In this document: positions 19,620 to 28,583 of the stretch, piece by piece
Layout of the letters: the number at the start of each line of letters is the position of its first letter
Position numbering within the stretch: the stretch's first letter is position 1
Assembly (NCBI GenBank): GCA_903858015.1
Contig: CAIOGZ010000077.1
Coordinates: forward strand, 1-64,000
DNA length: 64,000 nt
Direction of reading: 5' to 3'
Source: an uncultured cyanobacterium
GTDB lineage: Bacteria; Cyanobacteriota; Cyanobacteriia; PCC-6307; Cyanobiaceae
Notes under the pieces: generated by a model
The model's input: only the letters and a program-made list of their open reading frames with translations
Told to the model about the DNA's origin: nothing
Database searches by the model: none
Position numbers and translations under genes: made by a program

Positions 19620-21962
19620 TCAGGGGGCATCAGGCTCCAGATCCCCGAACGGGTCGGCAGTTGTCAGGGGCGGGGTCACTCCGCCCCCCTCGCCAGCCAC
19701 GATCGGGCCATGGGCTGCCCCACTCAGGCTGCCATCCTCAGCCAGCACCACGGCAAGGTCGATCTGATGGCGCAGCGCGTCGACCTTCTGGATCTCCACG
19801 TCCACCTTGTCTCCAACCATGAAGGTGCGGCGGTTTTTTCTGCCCACCAGCCTGTTCTGCCGGGAGCGGTATTCGTACCAGTCGTCCTTGAGGGAGCTGA
19901 CATGCACCAACCCCTCAACCTGGGAGGGGGGCACTTCCACGAAGAAGCCATAGCTCTGCACGCCACTGATCACGCCGGTCAGGGTCTGGGCCACCAGGGG
20001 TTCGGCATAGCGGGCCTGGGCCATGGCCAGCACATCGGCCTGGAACTCATGCAACAACCGTTGGCGTGCATTGAGGCGCTTGGCCAGCCCATGGGCCAGG
20101 GCCTGCTCAAACGGATTGAGCTGCGATGGGGTGAGGATTGCCCAGTCCGTGCCGCCGTGGCAGCTGTCGCTGGCCAGGTCTACGCCGGTTTTGTGGCGCA
20201 CACTGGGGCGATCCTTCCCCTGGCTGAGCAGCGTGACTAGCAACTGCTGATTCCAGAGGTCGGCGTAATGGAGGCTGGGGCAACACCAGGGGGCGTAGGC
20301 CTCAGCTTCCCCGGCCAGGGCATGGAGCCCGCTTTGGCTGTCGAGTTCCACTGGCCTGAGGCTGTCGCGGAGGATTTGCTGCAGGGCTCGGCTGCGGTCC
20401 GTGGCCGCAAAGGCTGCGGCTAATTCGGCCGCATCGGCGTTTCCTTCAGCCCCTAGCTCCAGGGGGATCTCCAGGGCAAGGGCTGCCTTGGCGACTTCGT
20501 TCAGGTCGTCCGCTTCGGGGGGGGCATTGCGGGCGAACAGGCCTGGCAGCTGCAGCGCCGCTAGATGGCGGCCGAGGGCCCGGTGGGCTACCAGCACGGC
20601 CTCCCGCAGGAGGGCCATCGGCTGCTGGTTGTCGAGCTGCACCAGCCAGCCTTCCCCTGCCGCATCGGGGCAGGGGATGCGCAGGTCGCCGAGGCTGTCG
20701 ATCGGCGGCATGGCGAGATCCAGGTCGAGCGAACCGGCCTCAAGGCGCCGGCTCCTCAGCAGGCCAGCCACGGTGAGGAGGTTGTCGACCAGCGGCAGGT
20801 GCTCCTTGAGGGGCTTGAGGCCTGCCGGGGTGGTGCGCGCCTTCGGCTTCCGCTCCGCCAGCGCCAGCAGGGCTGCGGCGTCAAGCCGGGCGGTGGGAAG
20901 GATCGTGCTGAGCTGGAAGCGGAAGTGTTGCAAACTTCCGTCTGCCGCTAAATCCAGGGCAACAGATACGGCATCCCGACGTTCGCCGGCCACGAAAGCT
21001 GAGGCTTTGCCTAGGGCGGCAGGCAACAGCGGCAGCCACTGGGTACCTGCACAGATGGCCTCCGCCTGCTGGCTGAGCCAGGTATCGAGTTGGCCCGCGG
21101 TGATGATTCGCTCCGCTACCGCAGGGGCATGCACCCAGAGTCGCCAACCCCCACCCTCCTGGGGCTCGAGCGATAGACCCGGCAAGGCGGGGGCGTCCCC
21201 ACCCTCCCAACTCACCGGTAGCAACACCGCTAACCCCGTTAGGTCCTTTCGCCCCTTCTCATCGGGGCTGCGGAGCGTGGTTCGGGGCGGCGGCGATTGG
21301 GAGTGGAGGCGATGCTTGGTGAGCAGCAAATCGCGGTCTGCGGCTTCCCCTCCCTTGACCGGAAGACTGCGGGCCACATGGCCGCGGGCGCCAAATTGAC
21401 CGACGGGAAAGCGGTCGATGGCCACCTCCACCACCGCTTCGCCGGCTTGATCGGCATAGCTGATGGCGTCGGCAGGCAGTTCGATCGTGGTTAGGAGCCG
21501 GTCGTCCAGGGGCACCGCCACCAAGCTGGCATCGTCCTTCTGCTCCACTTGGGCGAGCAGGCTGGTGGTGGCACGGGACAATATGCACTGCACACCACCT
21601 TCCGGTGAGCGCCGCCGCCCGCCTTCCCGGGTGATCTTGACCAGCACCCGATCGCCGTTCCAGGCATGGTTGAGCTGGTGGTCGCGGATAAACACATCTT
21701 CACCACCATCGTCCCGCAGGGCGAAACAGAATCCCTTGCTTGAACAGCGAAGCCGTGCCGGAATTAGCTCAGAGTTCTCCAGCCGCAGCAGCCCACCCTC
21801 GGCTTCCGCCAGTACAGACAAGCGCGTCAGTCCATCGAGGCCGATGCGTAACTGGTCCTTGTCCTCCTGGCTGCTGAGGCCGAGGCTCTTTTCCAAGGCT
21901 GGAACAGGAAGGGGCTCCGTGTTCGACAACTGGTCGAGTAGGTCGGCGACCGTGAACTTCAT
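19620..21962 (-). CDS. RNase II/RNB-domain protein with degenerate active site (Zam-like)
   Basis: 780 residues with the RNase II/R layout: an N-terminal cold-shock/OB region (FCFALRDDGGEDVFIRDHQLNHAWNGDRV), an RNB domain (about 220-600) and a C-terminal S1 domain (TGVISGVQSYGFFVEVPPSQVEGLVHVSSL). Active RNB enzymes carry a D..D.DDA motif near the start of the domain; here that position reads SWEGGDAPALPGLSLE, with only one Asp. The later signature (..TSPIRRYxDLxxH) reads CCPSLHYADLWNQ. The catalytic carboxylates and the arginines thus appear lost. It resembles cyanobacterial Zam-like proteins, but may bind RNA without cutting it. It lies 33 bp upstream of ubiX. Confidence 0.88.
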   Translation of the reverse strand: MKFTVADLLDQLSNTEPLPVPALEKSLGLSSQEDKDQLRIGLDGLTRLSVLAEAEGGLLRLENSELIPARLRCSSKGFCFALRDDGGEDVFIRDHQLNHAWNGDRVLVKITREGGRRRSPEGGVQCILSRATTSLLAQVEQKDDASLVAVPLDDRLLTTIELPADAISYADQAGEAVVEVAIDRFPVGQFGARGHVARSLPVKGGEAADRDLLLTKHRLHSQSPPPRTTLRSPDEKGRKDLTGLAVLLPVSWEGGDAPALPGLSLEPQEGGGWRLWVHAPAVAERIITAGQLDTWLSQQAEAICAGTQWLPLLPAALGKASAFVAGERRDAVSVALDLAADGSLQHFRFQLSTILPTARLDAAALLALAERKPKARTTPAGLKPLKEHLPLVDNLLTVAGLLRSRRLEAGSLDLDLAMPPIDSLGDLRIPCPDAAGEGWLVQLDNQQPMALLREAVLVAHRALGRHLAALQLPGLFARNAPPEADDLNEVAKAALALEIPLELGAEGNADAAELAAAFAATDRSRALQQILRDSLRPVELDSQSGLHALAGEAEAYAPWCCPSLHYADLWNQQLLVTLLSQGKDRPSVRHKTGVDLASDSCHGGTDWAILTPSQLNPFEQALAHGLAKRLNARQRLLHEFQADVLAMAQARYAEPLVAQTLTGVISGVQSYGFFVEVPPSQVEGLVHVSSLKDDWYEYRSRQNRLVGRKNRRTFMVGDKVDVEIQKVDALRHQIDLAVVLAEDGSLSGAAHGPIVAGEGGGVTPPLTTADPFGDLEPDAP

Positions 21963-22317
21963 CGTGGGTTTGGTGTGCGGTGATAGGGCGCCCGTGCCTG
22001 CCGGGTGCGGAAGGGGGGGGTGGGGCGAACGCCTGTTGACGGCAAGGGGCTCGAGGAGGGGAACAGGGCTTGGTATCTGCGGCCCGATCGCTCCCTCCTG
22101 GTGGTACGGGAGCTGGCTTTGGTGCCCACGGACCCCTGGGGTGCTCCGCTGGCGCCGGCTGGTGCAGCGGGCAGCCGTTGGCTTCTGGGAACGATGGTGC
22201 GGTGAGCTGCTGCCTGAAGGCGGGTCCGGATTCCTGAAGCGGAAATCCCGGACCCTGGATTGGGCGTGGCAGCGGCCAAGGTCCGGATGGGTCCCCTTCG
22301 CTGAAGCGGTTTCAACT
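21963..22317. other. Intergenic stretch, no gene seen
   Basis: About 355 bp of GC-rich DNA between the RNB gene and the first half-size GDT1 gene. No rpsR/rpmG pair, which accompanies this gene in some cyanobacteria, is recognised. No tRNA, repeat or open frame with protein-like composition was found. Confidence 0.5.
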
Positions 22318-22617
22318 TTAGGGAGTCGGGGTTTCCTCGCCCTGGGATCGGCTTGAGCGCAGAATCAATCGGGCACCCAGGATCAAGAATCCCACGGAGG
22401 CTCCCAGCTGCAACACGTCGGGCCCGATCAGGCTGGCAAGGGAGCCGCCAGCCGCCGCTCCCACCAGGCTGGCCAATACTAGGGCTGCGGCACTTCCAGC
22501 GAACACTGCTCCGGGGCGGTTGGTGGTGCCGCTAATGCTGACGATCGCCAGTTGGGTCTTGTCCCCCAGTTCGGCCAGGAAGACGGTGATGAACGTGGAG
22601 CCGAGCAGGGCAAGCAT
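22318..22617 (-). CDS. Half-size TMEM165/GDT1 (UPF0016) membrane protein
   Basis: 99 residues with three hydrophobic helices and the family motif ELGDKTQ (at about 16-22) in VFLAELGDKTQLAIV. Full-length GDT1/Mnx proteins have two such motifs in one chain; here each half is a separate gene (the other is 22726-23193). The pair probably forms a heterodimeric exporter of manganese or calcium. Similar hemi-exchangers have been described in Synechocystis; the link is by family only. Confidence 0.88.
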   Translation of the reverse strand: MLALLGSTFITVFLAELGDKTQLAIVSISGTTNRPGAVFAGSAAALVLASLVGAAAGGSLASLIGPDVLQLGASVGFLILGARLILRSSRSQGEETPTP

Positions 22618-22655
22618 GGCGTGGGGGAGGGCAGGGAACCGTAGGGGGAGCGGGG

Positions 22656-22671
22656 GGTGGGCAAGCCCACC
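22656..22671. repeat. Hairpin between the two GDT1 genes
   Basis: GGTGGGC (22656-22662), AA, GCCCACC (22665-22671) form a perfect 7-bp stem. A second small hairpin follows downstream (GCCTTC..GAAGGC near 22707-22721). Either could attenuate or stabilise the transcript between the paired genes; there is no T-run. Confidence 0.45.
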
Positions 22672-22725
22672 ACCCCTCGGCAGAGAAAACCTCTTTCGAG
22701 AGAAAAGCCTTCGCCGAAGGCGGCT

Positions 22726-23193
22726 TCAGCCGATGGCGGCCCTCAACAGCCCTGGAGGCAGCAGGGGTAGGGGCGCTAGGTGCAGCATCGCCTGACGTCC
22801 GAGCCATAGTCCTAGGGCCACCATCAGCAGGCCGGCGGCCCGTTCAAGCTGGTTTGGAGCCATCACCGTCGAGAGCCACCGGCCTAGCAACACCCCCACC
22901 AAACTGGAGCAGATCAGGGCCAGGGAAGCCCCCACGAAGACCACCACCGGTCGCCCCGACTCGGCCGCCAGCAGCAAGGCAGCCAACTGGGTCTTGTCGC
23001 CCAGTTCGGCGAGAAACACCGTGGTGGCGGTGGTGAGGAAGACCGCCAGCCAGCTACTGGCTGGCGGAATCTGGCCGGGGCCAGGAGGTTCAACCTGGTT
23101 GGTTGCGTCGTTGGCGGATGGGGGGGCGGATTGCGATGGCAGTGGTGATTCTGATGCCGATGGGATCGGCTCGGGATCGAAGGGACTCGTCAT
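22726..23193 (-). CDS. Half-size TMEM165/GDT1 (UPF0016) membrane protein
   Basis: 155 residues. An N-terminal 45-residue Ser/Pro-rich tail precedes three helices with ELGDKTQ (about 62-68) in VFLAELGDKTQLAALLLAAES. It partners 22318-22617, 108 bp downstream. The cysteine-cluster gene overlaps it by 4 bp at its start (ATGA), so translation is coupled. Confidence 0.9.
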   Translation of the reverse strand: MTSPFDPEPIPSASESPLPSQSAPPSANDATNQVEPPGPGQIPPASSWLAVFLTTATTVFLAELGDKTQLAALLLAAESGRPVVVFVGASLALICSSLVGVLLGRWLSTVMAPNQLERAAGLLMVALGLWLGRQAMLHLAPLPLLPPGLLRAAIG

Positions 23194-23600
23194 CGTGGCC
23201 TACGGATCGCCCGCAAGAAGCGTCGCATTACCTTGCCACGGCCTCCGTACTCACTGCGGATCTGTTGCTTGCAGCAGTTAATCGCCAGAGCATTGCCATC
23301 TTCTCCCTGCTGGCCGAAAAGGTCGATCAGGCTGCCAACACGGCAGAAATCGGGCCGATTGTCGTAGATGCTGCAACGACGCCCGCCGGTATCGAAGTGG
23401 ATGCACCAGCCATCGGGGCCCACCATGGCCAGATAGGTGGCCCGTTGCCCAGGCCCTAGAGCGTCGAGCGCCTCGGTGCGCAGGCTTGGATCGAGCCGGC
23501 AACAGGCGCCACAGCCGCTAATGCACTGCCACTCCTGCTCAGCCAGCCTGGAACCCTGCTCACGATGGCCCGAGCTGCCCATGCGCTTGTCCCATGACAA
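23190..23600 (-). CDS. YkgJ-family cysteine cluster protein
   Basis: 136 residues (a start at residue 7 is also possible). The cysteine cluster is CISGCGACC near residues 26-34, with further cysteines CIHF, CSIY, FCRVG and NCCKQQ. This is the YkgJ family (metal-binding, probably zinc or Fe-S). Function unknown. It overlaps the half-GDT1 gene by 4 bp, hinting at a metal-related operon. Confidence 0.87.
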   Translation of the reverse strand: MSWDKRMGSSGHREQGSRLAEQEWQCISGCGACCRLDPSLRTEALDALGPGQRATYLAMVGPDGWCIHFDTGGRRCSIYDNRPDFCRVGSLIDLFGQQGEDGNALAINCCKQQIRSEYGGRGKVMRRFLRAIRRPR

Positions 23601-23687
23601 GCCATCACAGTGGCATCCCGAGCGGGTCTGGGATCCTCACGTCTCGAACTAGGCTGACGAAGTGCAACACCCTTCTGTGAGCCGTCC

Positions 23688-23795
23688 ATGGGCATCGACT
23701 TCCATCTCATCTCTAACTTCGCAGCCCTGGCCCTGATCACCCTGGCGGGCCCTGCCGTGATTTTCATCCTCTTCTTTCGGCGCGGGGCCCTCTGA
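23688..23795 (+). CDS. psb30: Photosystem II reaction-centre protein Psb30 (Ycf12)
   Basis: 35 residues, too short for most gene callers. [19 protein letters not shown] followed by a single hydrophobic helix ending ILFFRRGAL matches Psb30/Ycf12, a single-pass thylakoid protein at the PSII periphery. It is divergent from the cysteine-cluster gene (87 bp apart). A hairpin 90 bp downstream fits its transcript end. Confidence 0.9.
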   Translation: MGIDFHLISNFAALALITLAGPAVIFILFFRRGAL

Positions 23796-23883
23796 GCCCA
23801 GGCTGGCCGAGGGCAAGGCAGTTCGCTACGGAGGCCCTCAAGTCCCCCTGGCGGCCATCCCTTGGGCCGATCCCTGATCCAAA

Positions 23884-23916
23884 CCCCCATCGCGTTAGCT
23901 AACGCAACGGGGCTTT
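23884..23916 (+). terminator. Probable terminator downstream of psb30
   Basis: A palindrome GCGTTAGCTAACGC lies at the centre of a longer stem (CCCC.. at 23884-23888 paired with CGGGG at about 23908-23912), followed by CTTTG. The strong stem is convincing, but the T-run is short. Confidence 0.55.
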
Positions 23917-24031
23917 GCCATCGGCCCTCGCCATGATTCCTTGCCAGGGAAGCCGAGCATCACTTTGCTTTTCTTCGATTTGATCTTGGTGGTTCTGCCC
24001 AGGTCGTCCGCGGATGGATGCGGTGGTCGGG

Positions 24032-24060
24032 CTGCTGGCCGGCGTTCCTAAGGCCAGCAG
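24032..24060 (-). terminator. Hairpin at the end of the ClC gene
   Basis: CTGCTGGCC (24032-24040) and GGCCAGCAG (24052-24060) form a perfect 9-bp stem with an 11-base loop immediately after the ClC stop. There is no T-run, so it may act as an RNA-end stabiliser or a weak terminator. Confidence 0.45.
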
Positions 24061-25410
24061 TCAATCTTTATACTGATCCGATCCCGCGATCGCATTAGCC
24101 AAAGGGGGCACACTGCCAGTCTGATCATTCTGGGCTTGCTCCCCTAGGGCCCGATAGATCGGCACAGCCATCAGCCACCGCCCCGCCAGGGCTCCCGCCA
24201 AGGCGGCAAGCATCAGCCCAGGCAGCAGTTGCTGAGCACCAGCCATGCGCAGGGTAAAGGCGAGGCTCATCACCGGCAGCTGGGTGGCCCCGGCTAGGCC
24301 CCCAGCCATTCCCAAGACAACCCCCAGCCAGACCTGGCCACCCATCAACTCCACGATCCCCGCCCCGAAGGCGCCGCCAAGCGCAAAGGCCGGGTCAATT
24401 AATCCGCCCGGGATGCCAGCCGCTAAGCCGAGCACTGGCCCTAGCAACCTCACCACCAGTAACGCCAGCCAGCCCCCCCATGGCTGCGGTTGGGTCGTTG
24501 CCAGCAGCAACTGCCGCAGCACCGCCTCACCATCGCCACAGCTTCGGCCGCCACTGAGCAGGGCCAATAGGGCGAGGCCAATCCCCAGGAGCAGCCCCGT
24601 CCTGAGTGGATGCTGCCAGACCCATGGCTGCAGCAGACGCCTCGCCAGCAGCAGCAGCCTGGCCATCAGGGCCCCCATCAGGCCGGCACCAAGGCCGATC
24701 GGCCCAGCCCAGAGAGCTTGGTCGAGTTCCGGCACCGCCAGGGCGTGGATGCCCAGGCCAAACAGCGGTTGTCCCGCCAGCCCACTGACCAAGGCGGCGA
24801 TAGCGGCCATTAGCAACGCCGGCCAGATCAGGGCCGCCTGAAAACTGCGGGTCAGCTCTTCGGCCACAAACACCACCCCCATCAAGGGAGTGTTAAAGGC
24901 CCCGGCAAGCCCCGCTCCGGCTGCAGCGGCCAGAAGCTCCGACGACAGGCGGCCCCTGCCAAGCCCATGGGCCAGGGCCGCTCCAAGTTGGGCGGCGGGT
25001 CCTTCCCGTCCGAGCGGTAGGAGGCCCAGGCTAGCGATCGCCCACAGGGCCAGCCGACCAAGGGTTGGTTTGGCGGCCAAGAGGGAAGCGCTGCGCTGCG
25101 GATGCTCCAGGGCCTCCATGAGTTGGGGCAAGCCGGAGCCAGAAGCCTGCCGCAGCGGCCCGGCCTGGAGCAGCAGCAACAGCGGCACCAGGGGGATCGG
25201 GGCCAAGGCGAGGGCCAGGGAAAGGCGATGCCAGGGGCTGGAACTAAAGCCCGGCAATTGGTTGATCAGTTGGTCTTGCCAGCGGTCGATACCATTGAGG
25301 GGCCAGCAGGCCAGCCCCACGCCCACCCCAAGCAGGGCGATCGCGGCCAAACTGCGGAGTACCTCGACTGGGGGCTGATGGCGGGAGCGCAGCTTGTCGG
25401 GGCTGCCCAT
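24061..25410 (-). CDS. ClC-family chloride channel/transporter
   Basis: 449 residues from the ATG at 25410. This ATG overlaps the recJ stop (TGATG), while an upstream open frame to 25551 would run inside recJ. The chain has about 11 hydrophobic segments. ClC motifs are present: GSGLPQL (selectivity filter), PLGREGPAAQLGA with the gating glutamate, and GIPGGLIDPAFALGGAFG. It exchanges Cl- for H+ or conducts Cl- through the membrane. Probably translated together with recJ. Confidence 0.92.
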   Translation of the reverse strand: MGSPDKLRSRHQPPVEVLRSLAAIALLGVGVGLACWPLNGIDRWQDQLINQLPGFSSSPWHRLSLALALAPIPLVPLLLLLQAGPLRQASGSGLPQLMEALEHPQRSASLLAAKPTLGRLALWAIASLGLLPLGREGPAAQLGAALAHGLGRGRLSSELLAAAAGAGLAGAFNTPLMGVVFVAEELTRSFQAALIWPALLMAAIAALVSGLAGQPLFGLGIHALAVPELDQALWAGPIGLGAGLMGALMARLLLLARRLLQPWVWQHPLRTGLLLGIGLALLALLSGGRSCGDGEAVLRQLLLATTQPQPWGGWLALLVVRLLGPVLGLAAGIPGGLIDPAFALGGAFGAGIVELMGGQVWLGVVLGMAGGLAGATQLPVMSLAFTLRMAGAQQLLPGLMLAALAGALAGRWLMAVPIYRALGEQAQNDQTGSVPPLANAIAGSDQYKD

Positions 25411-27389
25411 CAGGCTGCAAGACCAAGGGCCAGGGCCGCATCCCGCACCAATGCCTGCAGGTACGGATGGAGCTGGTCGTTGTCGATGCCACTGCGCACC
25501 TCCTCGCCGGCGGCATTGCGAATCAACACGCCACCCTGCTCCCTGCGGCACCAGTAGGTCCGTTCGCGGCGTCGTAACAGCACTTCGCCGGCGCCGGTGG
25601 ATCGCACAGCCACCAGCTCAAGTTGCAGCCGATCCTCCCCCTGCCAGTGATCGAGGCGCAGCCGGTAAGCCACATCCACCAGGGCTGGCAGGACCTCGTC
25701 GCCATGCCAGCGCCAGCCAATGGCGCGGCGGCGCTCGCCGTTTTGCTCCAACAGCAGTTGCAGGTGTCCTCCCCTTAGCAACCGCTGCTCCACCACCTGG
25801 CAGCCACTGCTCCAGAACAGCGGTGCCGGATGACCGATTCCGAAGGGTTCGAGCCGGCGAAGCTGCTGCCAAAAATCGAGGTCGATGCGTTCCAGTCGCA
25901 ACAGCGCTTCTGGCTCCACCGGAATTCCTGCGCCGGCCTGGCTCAGCCAGTCCTGGGCCAGAGTGTCGAGTCGTGCTTCGAGTTCAGCCAGGCTTTCCGC
26001 CCGCACCGTGAAACCGCCCGCCGCAGGATGGCCCCCATAGCGTTCCAGCAGGTCGCTGCAGGCCTGCAGGGCCTGGTCAACGGCAAAGCCGCGGGGCGCC
26101 CGCACCGAAGCCCGCAGGCGACCATTCCCCTCGTCCGCTAGCAGGGCCACCGGCCGGCCGTAGCGCTCCATCAAGCGGGCGGCCACGATGCCGATGACAC
26201 CATGGTGCCAGTGGGTCTGGGCGAGCAGAAGAAAGGGTGGTATTCGCTGGCCATCGGCATCCAGCAGCGCCAGGGCCTCCGCTTCGATGGCACTGCAAAG
26301 TTCCCGGCGCTGGCGGTTCAGGGCGTCGCATTGGCGAGCCAGTTCAACGGCCCGCTCCGGGTCTGTGGTGGTGAGCAACTCCACCACGACGAGCGGATCG
26401 CCGAGCCGGCCCACGGCGTTGATGCGGGGAGCCAGCTGGAAGCCCACGGCTTCGGCATCGAGCTTGCCCGGTTCCAATCCGGCCAGTCGATGCAAGGCCT
26501 GCAGACCCGCCAGCTGGGTTTGGCCCAGCTGGGGTAGGCCATCGAGGAGCCAGCGGCGATTGACCCCCAGCAGGGGAGCCATGTCGGCAATCGTGCCGAT
26601 GCAAAACAGATCGAGGGCGATCGCTTGCCCATCCCGGCTCCGGAGCTGGCTGCAAAGGGCACTGGCCAGCACATGGGCCAGTCCGACGCCGGCCAACCCA
26701 CGAAAGGGGGAATCGACGGGGGTAACGGCTGGATGCACCAGGGCCAGATGGGGGGGAAGTTCCGTGGGCAGGCTGTGGTGATCGGTGAGGATCACATCCA
26801 CCCCCAGGGCGGCGGCTTGATCTAGGGCCTGCCGTGCTGAAACACCGTTGTCTACGGTGATAATCAAGCCAACGCCATCGACCGCCAGCCTCTGGACCAT
26901 GGCTGGGTTGAGCCCGTAGCCATCGTCCTGGCGGCTGGGGATGGCAGCTTCGGGCTGGGCCCCCAGCCGTTGCAGTACCCCCATCAGTAGCGCCGTACTT
27001 GTCATGCCATCGGCGTCGTAGTCCCCACAGATCGCCAAGCGCTCGCCGCTCTGGCAGGCCCGAACCAATCGGGCCACTGCAGGCTTCAAATCTGGGAAGT
27101 GGGCGTAGGGATCGGGGGCTGGCGGCGGATCCAGCAGGGCATGTAAAATGCCTCCTTCGTTGAAGCCCCTTCGCCGTAGAACTGCGAGCAGCTCGGCGGG
27201 AAGCTCGTGGGCCGGGTCCGCGGCGCTGGAGACGGGGGCTGGACCCACGGGCTGCTGGCGCTGGGCCGCTTCTGGCCCTTGCCCAGATTGCCGTGGTGCC
27301 GCTGCTGTCATCGCCTGCCCATCCGAGGGCATGACTGGGGCGACGAGCGGTGCAGGCAGAACCCAGGGTCGCGGGGTTTCAGGGGGCAA
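25410..27389 (-). CDS. recJ: Single-stranded-DNA exonuclease RecJ
   Basis: 659 residues; starts at residues 20 or 27 are also possible because the first 50 residues are a poorly conserved Pro/Ala/Gln tail. The DHH phosphoesterase motifs are CGDYDADGMTSTAL, VDNGVSARQA and LTDHHSLP, then a DHHA1 domain with GYGLNP.. and the glycine motif RYGGHPAAGGF. A 5'-3' exonuclease in recombination and repair. It is divergent from the HAD gene with 85 bp between starts. Confidence 0.95.
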   Translation of the reverse strand: MPPETPRPWVLPAPLVAPVMPSDGQAMTAAAPRQSGQGPEAAQRQQPVGPAPVSSAADPAHELPAELLAVLRRRGFNEGGILHALLDPPPAPDPYAHFPDLKPAVARLVRACQSGERLAICGDYDADGMTSTALLMGVLQRLGAQPEAAIPSRQDDGYGLNPAMVQRLAVDGVGLIITVDNGVSARQALDQAAALGVDVILTDHHSLPTELPPHLALVHPAVTPVDSPFRGLAGVGLAHVLASALCSQLRSRDGQAIALDLFCIGTIADMAPLLGVNRRWLLDGLPQLGQTQLAGLQALHRLAGLEPGKLDAEAVGFQLAPRINAVGRLGDPLVVVELLTTTDPERAVELARQCDALNRQRRELCSAIEAEALALLDADGQRIPPFLLLAQTHWHHGVIGIVAARLMERYGRPVALLADEGNGRLRASVRAPRGFAVDQALQACSDLLERYGGHPAAGGFTVRAESLAELEARLDTLAQDWLSQAGAGIPVEPEALLRLERIDLDFWQQLRRLEPFGIGHPAPLFWSSGCQVVEQRLLRGGHLQLLLEQNGERRRAIGWRWHGDEVLPALVDVAYRLRLDHWQGEDRLQLELVAVRSTGAGEVLLRRRERTYWCRREQGGVLIRNAAGEEVRSGIDNDQLHPYLQALVRDAALALGLAA

Positions 27390-27474
27390 GGGCAGGGCTC
27401 AGGCAACCATTCATTCTGGCGTCCTCTCAAGACGATCAGCCTTCTAGGCTACGGCGGCAAGGGCTGAAAGTGCG

Positions 27475-28236
27475 GTGGCTACTGGGCTGCAAGCAATCTT
27501 CTGGGATGTTGACGGCACCCTCGCCGAAACGGAGCTCGAGGGCCACCGCCCCGCTTTCAATGCCGCCTTCGCTGAGGCCGGCCTTCCCTGGCGCTGGGAT
27601 CGATCCACCTATCTCCAGTTGCTGGCGGTGGGCGGCGGCCGCGAACGAATCGCCAGCTACCTGAGCGCCGTGGAGGGAGAACCGCCCTCCCCAGCGCGGC
27701 TCGACAGCCTGGTCGCGGCGAAGCAACGCCATTACAAAGGCCTGGTGGGGGGCGGGGCCATCCCCTTGCGTGACGGAGTGGAGCGCTTGCTCAGGGCCGC
27801 CAACGCCGCAGGGCTGACCCAACTGATCGTGACCACCAGCTCCCGATCCGCGGTGCAGGCGCTGATGGCCGGCAGCATGGCCGCCGATGCCAACGTTTTC
27901 AGCGGCTGGATCTGCGGTGATGACGTGGCCCGTAAAAAGCCCGATTCGGAGGCTTACCGGCGAGCCCTGGAGCAAACCGCTCTGGCTCCGCAGCGGGTGC
28001 TGGTGGTGGAGGATTCGGTCCAGGGGTTGGCGGCGGCCCGGGGAGCCCAGCTCACCACTCTGGTGACCCTCAGTGCCCTCTCACGTCATCAGGCCAGCGA
28101 CTCCCTGGCCACGGCGGCAGCGGTTGTCGATGGACTCGGAACGGCAGAACGACCCGCCACGTTGGTGCGGGGGCCGGCTTGCCCAGGCGGGATCGTCACG
28201 TTGTCGTGGCTGGAGCGGCTGCTTTCGATGCCATGA
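27475..28236 (+). CDS. HAD-superfamily phosphatase, CbbY-like
   Basis: 253 residues from a GTG. HAD motif I is FWDVDGTLAETE, with TTSSRS (II), KKP (III) and VVEDSVQGLAAA (IV); the cap is the helical CbbY type. CbbY in phototrophs removes xylulose-1,5-bisphosphate, an inhibitor of Rubisco. The exact substrate is not certain. Overlaps the next gene by 4 bp (ATGA). Confidence 0.85.
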   Translation: MATGLQAIFWDVDGTLAETELEGHRPAFNAAFAEAGLPWRWDRSTYLQLLAVGGGRERIASYLSAVEGEPPSPARLDSLVAAKQRHYKGLVGGGAIPLRDGVERLLRAANAAGLTQLIVTTSSRSAVQALMAGSMAADANVFSGWICGDDVARKKPDSEAYRRALEQTALAPQRVLVVEDSVQGLAAARGAQLTTLVTLSALSRHQASDSLATAAAVVDGLGTAERPATLVRGPACPGGIVTLSWLERLLSMP

Positions 28237-28583
28237 GCCGTAGCCCCCTGCAGCGAACCCGATTTTCCGCGCTAGAGCGGCGCCTTGGTCAGCTTTTTCT
28301 TGGCCAGCTCCGCAACAGCTGGCGTCACGCCAGTCTGGCCTTGCTTTCGCTGTTGGTGGGCTATTTCCTCAGCCAGAACCTGATCGCCGTGGTGATCTAC
28401 CAGCTACCGGGCGGCAGGCCGGCGATGGTGTTGAGCATGGTGCTTGCGGTGGAAGTGCTGGTCCGTCTGCGGAGCCGCCTGCTGCGGACTGAGACAGTTC
28501 CGCTGGCTTGGCTGATGCTGGACAACCTCAGGATTGGCGCTACCTATGCGGCGGTGCTCGAGGCGTTCAAGCTTGGAACCTGA
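28233..28583 (+). CDS. DUF565 / Ycf20-like membrane protein
   Basis: 116 residues from the ATG at 28233, which overlaps the HAD stop; two or three hydrophobic helices follow an N-terminal Arg-rich stretch. The pattern LGQLRNSWRHASLALLSLLVGYFL and the C-terminal LAWLMLDNLRIG match DUF565, a family found in cyanobacteria and as Ycf20 in plastids. Function unknown; in algae linked to photoprotection. Confidence 0.8.
   Translation: MSRSPLQRTRFSALERRLGQLFLGQLRNSWRHASLALLSLLVGYFLSQNLIAVVIYQLPGGRPAMVLSMVLAVEVLVRLRSRLLRTETVPLAWLMLDNLRIGATYAAVLEAFKLGT

Noticed and set aside
21963-22317. Possible ribosomal protein genes (rpsR/rpmG) beside the RNB gene
   Set aside because: The translated frames show no S18 or L33 motif; only arginine/proline-rich shadow frames exist.
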